Source of the DNA: Luteimonas rhizosphaerae | GTDB taxonomy: Bacteria > Pseudomonadota > Gammaproteobacteria > Xanthomonadales > Xanthomonadaceae | NCBI RefSeq assembly: GCF_002849595.1 | Contig: NZ_NRQR01000004.1 | Location: 1 to 64,000 of the forward strand | DNA: 64,000 nt | Direction of reading: 5' to 3' | Shown: one piece after another, positions 19,001-26,964 of the stretch | Numbering within the stretch: position 1 is the first letter of the stretch | How the letters are laid out: each line of letters starts with the position of its first letter | The notes under the pieces: generated by a model | Databases searched by the model: none | What the model was told of the DNA's origin: nothing | The model's input: the letters and a program-made list of their open reading frames with translations, nothing else | Made by a program: the position numbers and the translations under genes

Positions 19001-21340
19001 GCAACAAGAGCCCGATCCGCAAGTACGACGGTCCCGCCGGTGGCTGGGGCGCGCTGAAGTCGGTCGCGACCCATCTGCTGGAGCAGGACATCGCCGTCAG
19101 CGGTGCGAAGACGCTGCTGAAGGCCAACCAGCCCGACGGCTTCGACTGCCCCGGCTGCGCCTGGCCCGACCGCGACCACACCTCCACGTTCGAGTTCTGC
19201 GAGAACGGCGCCAAGGCCGTCGCCGCCGAGGCGACCAGGCATCGCGCCGGGCCCGAGCTGTTCGCGCAGTACAGCGTCGCGCAGCTGGCGGCCTACAGCG
19301 ACCACTGGCTGGAGAACCAGGGCCGGCTGACGACGCCGATGCGCTACGACGCGGCCAGCGACCACTACGTGCCGGTGACCTGGGACGATGCGTTCGCGAC
19401 GATCGCCGGGCATCTCAATGCCCTGCCCTCGCCCGACGAGGCGATCTTCTACACCTCGGGCCGCACCTCGAACGAGGCCGCGTTCCTGTACCAGCTGTTC
19501 GTGCGCGAATACGGCACCAACAACTTCCCCGACTGCTCCAACATGTGCCACGAGTCGTCGGGCACCGCGCTGAAGAAGCAGATCGGCGTCGGCAAGGGCA
19601 CGGTGTCGCTGCAGGATTTCGAAGAAGCCGACGGCATCTTCATCTTCGGCCAGAACCCCGGCACGAACCATCCGCGCATGCTCGGCGAGCTGCGCGAGGC
19701 CTCGAAGCGCGGCGCCAGGATCGTCTCGTTCAACCCGCTGCGCGAGCGCGGCCTGGAACGCTTCGCCGATCCGCAGGACAAGGTGGAGATGGCGACCTAC
19801 GGGTCGACGCGGATCTCGTCGGACTATTTCCAGCTCAAGATCGGCGGCGATCTCGCGACGGTCAAGGGCATGATCAAGCACGTGCTCGAGCGCGACGTCG
19901 AGGTCACCGGCAACGGCGGCGCCTCGCTGCTCGACCACGCCTTCATCGCCGAGCACACGACGGGTTTCGACGCCTTCGTCACCGACGTCATGGCCGAGAC
20001 CTGGGAGACGATCGTCGAGGAATCCGGGCTCGACGAGGCGCAACTCCGCCGCGCCGGCGAGCTGTATCTGTCGTGCGAACGCCTGATCGCGTGCTGGGGC
20101 ATGGGCATCACCCAACACAAGCACTCGGTGGCGACGATCAACATGCTCGTCAACCTGCTGCTGCTGCGCGGCCATCTGGGCCGCCCGGGCGCGGGCGCGT
20201 GCCCGGTGCGCGGCCACAGCAACGTGCAGGGCGACCGCACGATGATGATCTACGAGAAGCCGCCGGCGGCGTTCCTCGATCGCGTGCGCGACGTGTTCGG
20301 CTTCGAGCCGCCGCGCGAGGACGGGTTCGACACCGTCGGCGCGATCGAGGCGATGATCGACGGCCGCGCGAAGGTGTTCTTCGGCATGGGTGGCAACTTC
20401 GCGATCGCGACGCCCGATTCGGACGCGACCGCGCGCGGCCTGCGCCGTTGCGATCTCACCGTGCACGTCACCACCAAGCTCAACCGCAGCCACCTGATCC
20501 ACGGCCGCGACGCGCTGATCCTGCCGTGCCTGGGCCGCACCGAGATCCGGCCCGCAGGGCGTGACCGTCGAGGATTCGATGAGCATGGTGCACCTGTCGT
20601 CGGGCATCAATCCGCCGGCCTCGGACACCCTGCTGTCGGAACCGGCGATCGTCGCGCGGCTCGCCGACGCGACGCTCGGCGCGCGCAGCCGCATTCCGTG
20701 GCTGTCGCTGATCGAGGACTACGACCGCATCCGCGAACTCATCGCGAAGACCTTCGACGATTTCCACGACTTCAATACCCGCGTGCGCGTGCCCGGTGGC
20801 TTCCGTCTGTCGAACACCGCGCGCGACCGCAACTGGGTGAATCCGGCCGGCAAGGCCGTGTTCTTCGCCTGCCCGGTGCCGACCGACAATCCGATCCACC
20901 GCGCGCGTCGCCAGCGCGGCACGCAGCCGGTGTTCAACCTCGCCACGACGCGGTCGCACGACCAGTACAACACCACGATCTACGGCTTGAACGACCGCTA
21001 CCGCGGCGTGTTCGGCGAGCGCCGCGTGCTGTTCATCGGTGCCGGCGACATCGCAGCGCTTGGCCTGCAGGCTGGCGACTGGGTCGACCTGGAAAGCCTC
21101 TGCGACGACGGCGTGCGGCGCCAGGCCAAGCGCTTCCTGCTGGTCGAGTACAACATTCCGCAGGGCTGCCTGGCCGCGTACTACCCGGAAACCAATCCGC
21201 TGGTGCCGCTCTCGAGCTTCGCCGACGAATCGCGCACGCCGACGTCCAAGTCGGTGCCGGTGATCGTCACGCCGCACGCGCCCGAGTCCGGCGCGCAGGC
21301 GCCGCGCCATCGCGACATTCCCGCCGACGTTGTCCGTTGA
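18997..21340 (+). pseudogene. FdhF/YdeP family molybdopterin oxidoreductase, frameshifted
   Basis: The start ATG 18997 overlaps the fdhD stop. The N-terminal part reads PDGFDCPGCAWPDRDHTSTF and NNFPDCSNMCHESSGTALKK, characteristic of the YdeP/FdhF-like branch that binds bis-MGD; later NMLVNLLLLRGHLGRPGAGA and PVRGHSNVQGDRTM are also typical. After LPCLGRTEI (codon ending 20547) the frame breaks, and the protein continues in the next frame as GPQGVTVEDSMSMVHLSSGI to the stop at 21340. A few residues normally between LGRTEI and GPQ are absent, which suggests a deletion near 14 bases. The repaired length would be about 785 residues. The family includes formate dehydrogenase-like enzymes and acid-resistance proteins; the exact reaction is not certain. 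Confidence 0.85.
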
Positions 21341-21611
21341 CACGGCCCTGACCCGGGCGCTGCTGGTCGAGCTGGCCGCGCATCCGGCCGGCATGTCGCT
21401 GCCGCGCCTCTGCAAGCGGCTCGGCGTGCGCATGAGCGTGCTGCTCCGCACGCTCGCGTGGCTCGGCGAGGACAGCATCGGTGGCACGCCCGGTGCGGGC
21501 TGGGTGCGCACGGTCGAGGACGGCGATCGCACGCTCGCGCTGCTGACGGACACGGGGCGCGCGATGGCGGCGACCGATGCCGCCAGTGCGACGAAACGTG
21601 AATCCGATTGA
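21330..21611 (+). CDS. Small winged-helix-type protein
   Basis: A 93-residue frame starts at TTG 21330, overlapping the end of the molybdoenzyme gene. MSLPRLCKRLGVRMSVLLRTLAWLGED reads as a helix-turn-helix, and the segment after it (WVRTVEDGDRTLALLTDTGRAMA) as the wing and last helix. Small proteins of this kind are found next to fdhD/YdeP-type genes in Xanthomonadaceae. Role as a regulator of the formate genes is inference. No alternative start with a better ribosome site is seen. Confidence 0.6.
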   Translation: MSVDTALTRALLVELAAHPAGMSLPRLCKRLGVRMSVLLRTLAWLGEDSIGGTPGAGWVRTVEDGDRTLALLTDTGRAMAATDAASATKRESD

Positions 21612-21795
21612 CGTCGTGCACGGGTCTGCGTGTCTAGACCCGCTCGATGCGGTGGAGCACATAACACTGCATGCCCGCTTGGTTTCCGACGTCGCCAGCG
21701 CCTGATTGCAACCCCGCCTCCAATGCGAGCAGACCCGCCGCAATGAAACCAGGCGGCTGCCGCGCACGGCTCGCGCCCCGCGCGCGCCTCAATGG

Positions 21796-22173
21796 TCAGT
21801 CGTGTGCGCCACTGGTTGCCTCGCCGATGCTGATCTGGTTGCCGCTGGGATCTGCGATGCGGAAATCCCGCATGCCGTAAGCCCGATCGTCGATCGGGAC
21901 GAGGACCTTCACGCCGGACGCCACGAGCGCGTCGTGATAGCGATCGACGCCGACGACGCGCAGATAAATGTGGGACGCGCCGACCGGCTTCGCATCCCGG
22001 CGCGCGGTCAGCGTGATCTCGGCATCACCGCAGCAGACCGCGGCGATCTCGGGCGGCGCTCCCCAAGACCACGCCAGTTCGAATCCCAGAATCTGCTGAT
22101 AGAACACTAGCGTTTCGGTCATATCGTGCACCGACAGCATCGGCGCCACGGACTGGACTGCTGCGGACATCAC
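21796..22173 (-). CDS. VOC family (glyoxalase/bleomycin-resistance-like) protein
   Basis: A 125-residue single-domain vicinal oxygen chelate protein: it opens with VAPMLSVHDMTETLVFYQQILGF (domain start and first helix) and ends with FRIADPSGNQISIGE, the usual last strand. Two adjacent ATG codons make the start uncertain by one residue. VOC proteins include glyoxalases, dioxygenases and antibiotic-binding proteins; nothing here decides which. It is 61 bases downstream of two Nudix genes on the same strand and convergent with the winged-helix gene. Confidence 0.88.
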   Translation of the reverse strand: MMSAAVQSVAPMLSVHDMTETLVFYQQILGFELAWSWGAPPEIAAVCCGDAEITLTARRDAKPVGASHIYLRVVGVDRYHDALVASGVKVLVPIDDRAYGMRDFRIADPSGNQISIGEATSGAHD

Positions 22174-22234
22174 CGGTCACCTCCCCGCTGTCGACGTTGG
22201 GCATTCGGCCTGGCGCCTGCCGGAACTGTGGGCA

Positions 22235-22654
22235 TCAATCCACGTCCGCAGGCACGAAACCGCTCGCATGCAGACTGCGCAGCGGCAGGAACAGTGGTTG
22301 CGGTAGGGCCGACCATTCGAACCAGTCCCAGGCCAGACATTTCCCGGGCTCCAGGATGGCCGGGGTTCCGGTCGCGCGTGCAGTGACGAACAGGGTGACG
22401 TAATGCCGGCCCTCTGGCTCGAAGACGTCGCTGGTGTAAGGCGCATGCGCCAGGTCGATCGCATCGAGACCGGTTTCCTCGCGCAGCTCGCGCGCCGCGC
22501 AGGCCATGACGGTTTCACCGAACTCCAGATGCCCGCCCGGCAGCGCCCAGGTTCCCGCGCCGTGCGCGCCTGCGCGCGGCCCCAGCAGCACCCGTCTCTC
22601 ACGCACGGCGATGACCCCGACGCCGACCCGCACTGTTTCGTCATGCGCCGCCAT
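22235..22654 (-). CDS. Nudix hydrolase (139 residues)
   Basis: The start ATG at 22652-22654 gives a compact 139-residue Nudix domain beginning MAAHDETVRVGVGVIAVRER. The Nudix box GGHLEFGETVMACAARELRE continues into ETGL and matches GX5EX7REUXEEXGU. Such enzymes hydrolyse nucleoside diphosphates linked to another moiety; substrate is not predictable. The start lies inside the end of the upstream Nudix gene (14-base overlap), so the two are likely co-translated. A longer upstream extension exists in frame but lies inside the neighbour and is not credible. Confidence 0.88.
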   Translation of the reverse strand: MAAHDETVRVGVGVIAVRERRVLLGPRAGAHGAGTWALPGGHLEFGETVMACAARELREETGLDAIDLAHAPYTSDVFEPEGRHYVTLFVTARATGTPAILEPGKCLAWDWFEWSALPQPLFLPLRSLHASGFVPADVD

Positions 22655-23207
22655 CGCACCGCTCCTCTCTGGCCGTGCATTCAAGCTTGGCGACGAATCT
22701 GTGCAGATGTGGATCGCAGCGATGAAGCGGCAGCGCCGCGAAGGAAAACCATCTTGCGTCGTGGAATTCGACAGGATCGAACTCGATGGGCGCATGGCGA
22801 TCCCCGGTGATGGCATACCACAGCGAGACATCGGTGTGTCCCGAGGTCGCACCGACGGTCTCTGTGACGGTCACCATGCAGGGCGCATGCACATGGTCGC
22901 GCGCGAGATCGATCCCGAGCTCCTCTTTGAGTTCGCGGACAACGGTCGCGCGCGGATCCTCGCCCGGCTCCACATGCCCACCTGTCGGCAGCCATCGCCC
23001 CGCGTTCCGGTGATCCACGAGCAGGATGAAGCCATCGCAGATGAGCGCGAAATACGACACAAGGTGCTTCGGCGGGATGGCAGGTTTTTCTGTACGACAT
23101 AGCGGCGCCCCTGACCGCACCCAGTCGATCGCATCACGCAGATGCACCTGCTCCAGCGGATCGCACGGCGTGATCGATGCCAGCTCCGCGTAGACACGTT
23201 CCAGCAC
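22641..23207 (-). CDS. Nudix hydrolase (188 residues)
   Basis: A 188-residue protein with an N-terminal helical extension (MLERVYAELASITPCDPLEQ) followed by a Nudix domain. Its box GGHVEPGEDPRATVVRELKE continues EELGI, matching the Nudix consensus. RWLPTGGHVEPGE and LWYAITGD are typical of the family. The pair of overlapping Nudix genes (this one upstream) may have arisen by duplication, but sequence identity is low by eye. Substrate is unknown. Confidence 0.88.
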   Translation of the reverse strand: MLERVYAELASITPCDPLEQVHLRDAIDWVRSGAPLCRTEKPAIPPKHLVSYFALICDGFILLVDHRNAGRWLPTGGHVEPGEDPRATVVRELKEELGIDLARDHVHAPCMVTVTETVGATSGHTDVSLWYAITGDRHAPIEFDPVEFHDARWFSFAALPLHRCDPHLHRFVAKLECTAREERCDGGA

Positions 23208-23386
23208 GGTCGAACCCCCTTGCTCCAGTTCTTGCCTTGCGAAGCGGCCTCAAGGCCGGACCCGGCACGACGCCAGTCGATGCCAGAGCGTATACCGGTT
23301 ATTAGGCGGTGGAATCTCTTCGAGGCACCGACCCGCCGCACGGATCGGCGTTACACCAGCGCCGCAGGCGGTCGTGGCGCAATGTC

Positions 23387-24223
23387 TCAGCGAGTCGCCG
23401 ACTCCAGCCACGCCATCTCGAACCAGCGCGTCAGGCGCTCGCCGGCGTCGAGTCGCGACGGCGCCAGGTTGAAGGCATCCGGCGGGCCGCTCTGTGGCTC
23501 GATGCAGGTCGCGTGCGCCGGTGCGTCGAAGACGACCCAGTGGCTGCAGTCCGATGTGAGCTGCAGGCGTTGGCCGGCGCGTTCGAGCGCCGCGCCCGTC
23601 GCGCCGACGAAGCAGTCGTCCCACGGCGGTGGCGGAGGCGCCGCCAGCGGTAGCGTGGCCAGGCCGTCCGTGTCGCGCGGATACACGTGCGTCGGCGCGA
23701 ACTCCACCCGCTCCGGCTTGCGGAACCACGGGTGCCAGCCGATGACGGCGGGCATCGCCTGGTCTTCGGCATCCAGTTGCATCGTCAGGCGCAGGCGCCG
23801 CGGCGTCAGGCGGATCGTCTGCCGGGCGATGCCGCCGAACGGCCAGCGCGCATCGCGCGGCAGCTGCAGCGACAGCACGATGCAGTCGGTGGTGTGCAGG
23901 TCCAGCGTCCATGGCAGGGCGAAGCCCACGCCGTGGATCGCATGCGGTGCGAGATTGGCGGTCAGCGCGTGGCCTTGCCCGTCGAAACGGAAGCGGCCGT
24001 TCCGCACGCGCCCGGCCCACGGCACCATCGGGTAGCACCCCCAGGCGATCGTCGCGGGATTGCCGTCGTCGTCACCGACCAGCTGGGGCACGCCATCCTG
24101 GACGATCTGCGCGATGCGCCCGCCCGCTTCGGGCGCAACGGTGACGGCCAGTGCGCCGCACGCGATCCGCAGCAGCGGCCCCGGCGCCAGCGGCCTCAGC
24201 GCGCCATCGGGCTCATCCGCCAT
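23387..24223 (-). CDS. Aldose 1-epimerase family protein
   Basis: The 278-residue protein starts at ATG 24223, overlapping the GH43 stop by 11 bases. PMVPWAGRVRNGRFRFDG, then NLAPHAIHGVGF (catalytic-type His region) and VIGWHPWFRK (second His) are the galactose-mutarotase-like signatures; a C-terminal CIEPQSGPPDAFNL carries the conserved Glu. Mutarotases interconvert alpha and beta anomers of released sugars. In this cluster with a GH43 glycosidase and a GPH symporter it probably acts on xylose or arabinose in the cytoplasm, which is inference from context. Confidence 0.9.
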   Translation of the reverse strand: MADEPDGALRPLAPGPLLRIACGALAVTVAPEAGGRIAQIVQDGVPQLVGDDDGNPATIAWGCYPMVPWAGRVRNGRFRFDGQGHALTANLAPHAIHGVGFALPWTLDLHTTDCIVLSLQLPRDARWPFGGIARQTIRLTPRRLRLTMQLDAEDQAMPAVIGWHPWFRKPERVEFAPTHVYPRDTDGLATLPLAAPPPPPWDDCFVGATGAALERAGQRLQLTSDCSHWVVFDAPAHATCIEPQSGPPDAFNLAPSRLDAGERLTRWFEMAWLESATR

Positions 24224-25265
24224 AGGGATCGATGGTGCGGATGCGGCCCTGCGCGTCGTGGTGCAGCTCGGTGACCTTGGTCGTGCGCAGGTGGGTGACG
24301 CCGCCGGAGTGCAGCGCATCGTGGTAGTAGAGCCACCAGCGGCCCTCGAACTCGACGATGGAATGGTGCGTCGTCCAGCCGACCACCGGCTCGAGGATCA
24401 CGCCCTGGTAGGTGAACGGCCCGTACGGGCTGTCGCCGACGGCATAGCACAGCAGATGCGTATTGCCGGTCGAGTAGGAGAAGTAGTACCGGCCCGCGTG
24501 CTTGTGCACCCACGGACCTTCGAAGAAGCGCCGGGTGTCGTCGTCGGCGCGCAGCGGCTGCCCGTGCGCGTCGAGGACCAGCACCTCGCGCGTCGGCTCG
24601 TCGAGCTCCAGCATGTCCTCGCGCAGCCGGCCCACCCGCGCGCCCAGTGCGGGCGCATCGCCAACGGGTTCTTCGTGCGCGGCGTCGCGGACGTTGTCGC
24701 GGTACTTCTGCAGCTGGCCGCCCCAGATGCCGCCGAAGTATAGGTAATACGCGCCGTCGTCGTCGCCGTAGACGGCCGGATCGATCGAGTACGTGCCGGC
24801 CATCGCCTCGGGTTGCGAGGTGAACGGACCTTCGGGCCGATCGCCGACCGCCACGCCAATCCGGAACACGTCGTCGGCATCCTTGGCCGGGAAGTAGAAG
24901 TAATAGCGCCCGTCGCGATACGCGGCATCCGGCGCCCACATCTGCCGCGTCGCCCACGGCACGTCGCGCACGTGCAGCGCGACGCCGCAGTCCACGGCCT
25001 CGCTCTCGGGCGTGTCCATGCGCAGCACGTGATAGTCCTGCATGCCGAAGTGCCCGCCTTCGTCGTCGAACGGCGTGCCTGCATCGATGTCGTGCGAGGG
25101 ATAGATGTAGAGGCGTCCCTCGAACACGTGGGCCGAGGGATCGGCGGTGTAGAGCTGGGTGATCAGCGGCCGCGAAATGGCGCGTGCGGCCAGCAGTTCG
25201 AGTTCGGCCGACAGTGCCTCGTCGCCCGGCGCTGCGGAGGGCGGCGGCGTGGGATGCGCACTCAT
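24213..25265 (-). CDS. Glycoside hydrolase family 43, cytoplasmic beta-xylosidase/arabinofuranosidase
   Basis: The 350-residue protein starts at ATG 25265, overlapping the GPH symporter stop (ATGA). The GH43 five-blade propeller signatures are present: general base Asp in YTADPSAHVFEGRLYIYPSHD-type strand, the pKa-modulating Asp in SIDPAVYGDDDG, and the acid Glu in FFEGPWVHKHAGRYYFSYS. No signal peptide is seen, so it should cleave short arabino- or xylo-oligosaccharides after uptake by the adjacent symporter. GH43 enzymes range over xylosidase and arabinofuranosidase; the split cannot be made here. Confidence 0.9.
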   Translation of the reverse strand: MSAHPTPPPSAAPGDEALSAELELLAARAISRPLITQLYTADPSAHVFEGRLYIYPSHDIDAGTPFDDEGGHFGMQDYHVLRMDTPESEAVDCGVALHVRDVPWATRQMWAPDAAYRDGRYYFYFPAKDADDVFRIGVAVGDRPEGPFTSQPEAMAGTYSIDPAVYGDDDGAYYLYFGGIWGGQLQKYRDNVRDAAHEEPVGDAPALGARVGRLREDMLELDEPTREVLVLDAHGQPLRADDDTRRFFEGPWVHKHAGRYYFSYSTGNTHLLCYAVGDSPYGPFTYQGVILEPVVGWTTHHSIVEFEGRWWLYYHDALHSGGVTHLRTTKVTELHHDAQGRIRTIDPYGG

Positions 25266-26761
25266 GCTTCGGCTCCCGTGCGCAGACGGCGCTCGGCGAG
25301 TTCGCGCTCCAGGCGCGCCTCCATGGTCCGGTCGATCCGGTAGAAGAACAGCAGGCCCACCGCGAGCAGGAACGGCGTGGCGCAGTAGAGGCTGATCGCG
25401 AGACGGATGCCGTCGACGACCGGCGCCGATTGCGCGCCGCCGCCGGTCTCGTAGCCGTAGCGCGCGAGGATCGCCGCGACCAGCGCGCCGCCGATGCTCA
25501 GCCCGACTTTCAGGCCGCAGATCATCGCCGAGAAGATGATCGCGGTCGCACGCCGGTTGTTCTGCCATTCGGAATAGTCGGCGACGTCGGCGATCATCGC
25601 CCACAGCAGCGGAATCGTGATGCCGTAGAAGAAGCCGTGCAGGATCTGCGACCCGAACACCAGCCAGACCGCATCGGGCGGGAACAGGTAGAACGCGAGC
25701 ACGAACAGCGTCGACACGAACAGCGCCCCGCCGAACACGTCGCGTTTGCCGAAGCGTTCGGCCAGCGGCCGCGACAGGCCGATGCCGAGGATCATGAAGA
25801 TGATGCCGCCGGCGTTAAACAGGCTGAAGGCCGAGGTCGGTGCGTCTTCCGGCCACTGGAAGCCGGCCAGGCCCACGCCGGTCAGCGCCACGTTGAGGCC
25901 GCCGATGAATCCGTTGAATCCGGAGCCCTGCAGGAACGCAGCGAGCGCGGTCGCATCGAGGTAGTACTGGAAGTAGTAGATCGTCATGCCGCCCTTGAGC
26001 GCCAGGGTGACGAACACCAGCACGGTGAGCGTCAGCATGATCAGCCACGGCCGGTTGTGGACGAGATCGGTCAGGTCCTGGCGCACGCCCGACGACTGCG
26101 CGGCCGTCGGCACGATGCGTTCGCGCGTGGTGAGGAAGGTGATCAGGAAGAACACCGTGCCGACCACGGCGAAGACCGTCATCACCTGTTCGAAGCCGCG
26201 CACCCGGTCGCCGTCGCCGAGGATCAGCACCAGCGGCAGCAGCAGCACCTGGATCACGAACTGCGCCACCATCACCGCGACGAAGCGGTATGACGACAGG
26301 CTGTTGCGCTGGTCCATGTTGCCGGTCAGCACGCCACTGAGCGCGGAATACGGCAGGTTGTTGGCGCCGTAGACCAGCACCAGCAGCGTATAGGTGACCA
26401 GCGCGTAGACCACCTTGCCGCGTTCGCCGAGATCGGGCGTGCTGAAGGCCAGCAGCGACAGCACGCCGAACGGCACCGCGGTCCACAGGATCCACGGCCG
26501 GAACTTGCCCCAGCGCGTGCGCGTGCGGTCGGCCAGCAGGCCGATGATCGGGGTGAACACGAAGGCGCCGAGCATGCCGACGACGAAGATGATCGTGGCC
26601 GCGGTCGCTGCGGGCAGCGCGTAGACATCGGTGTAGAAGAACGCGAGGTAGGTGACCAGCGTCTGGAAGATCAGGTTGGCGGCGAGATCGCCGAGGCTGT
26701 AGCCGACTTTTTCACGGACGGACAGCACTTCGGTCACGCTGGGTGGAAGCACGGGATTCAT
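25262..26761 (-). CDS. GPH (MelB-type) sugar:cation symporter
   Basis: The 499-residue protein has 12 hydrophobic segments and GPH-family motifs: KVGYSLGDLAANLIFQTLV near the N-terminus, GLLADRTRTRWGKFRPWILW after the second segment, and GITIPLLWAMIADVADYSEW in the second half. GPH carriers import glycosides, pentosides and hexuronides with a cation. With GH43 and a mutarotase in the same operon, it likely imports xylo-oligosaccharides, as proposed for related carriers in xanthomonads. The start ATG is 203 bases from the TonB receptor's stop. Confidence 0.92.
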   Translation of the reverse strand: MNPVLPPSVTEVLSVREKVGYSLGDLAANLIFQTLVTYLAFFYTDVYALPAATAATIIFVVGMLGAFVFTPIIGLLADRTRTRWGKFRPWILWTAVPFGVLSLLAFSTPDLGERGKVVYALVTYTLLVLVYGANNLPYSALSGVLTGNMDQRNSLSSYRFVAVMVAQFVIQVLLLPLVLILGDGDRVRGFEQVMTVFAVVGTVFFLITFLTTRERIVPTAAQSSGVRQDLTDLVHNRPWLIMLTLTVLVFVTLALKGGMTIYYFQYYLDATALAAFLQGSGFNGFIGGLNVALTGVGLAGFQWPEDAPTSAFSLFNAGGIIFMILGIGLSRPLAERFGKRDVFGGALFVSTLFVLAFYLFPPDAVWLVFGSQILHGFFYGITIPLLWAMIADVADYSEWQNNRRATAIIFSAMICGLKVGLSIGGALVAAILARYGYETGGGAQSAPVVDGIRLAISLYCATPFLLAVGLLFFYRIDRTMEARLERELAERRLRTGAEA

Positions 26762-26907
26762 TGCGGAGGGGGATCCGGTGTGGAGGCGGCCGATGCCGAC
26801 GTTGCGTCAAGGACCCGGGCGCGTCCACCGGCCGTCATCGGCCACCGCATCGGATGCGGGGACCGGTAACGCGTCGACGGGCGCGACACGAGGAAAACAC
26901 GATCCGC

Positions 26908-26927
26908 CCCGGCGTCGGAACGCCGGG
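26908..26927 (-). terminator. Candidate rho-independent terminator after the TonB receptor
   Basis: CCCGGCGT, a four-base loop and ACGCCGGG form a perfect 8-bp stem. Reading the minus strand, it lies 38 bases past the receptor stop at 26965 and is followed by a weak TTTT tract. It would end receptor transcription before the GPH symporter gene. Confidence 0.5.
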
Positions 26928-26964
26928 ACAGACCGTGGGGAGGCAGGCACGACTGGAATCCGGA

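Noticed and set aside
22655..22852. N-terminal extension of the 139-residue Nudix protein to an upstream ATG at 22852.
   Set aside because: The extension overlaps the neighbouring Nudix gene, has no family similarity, and ATG 22654 starts the domain directly.
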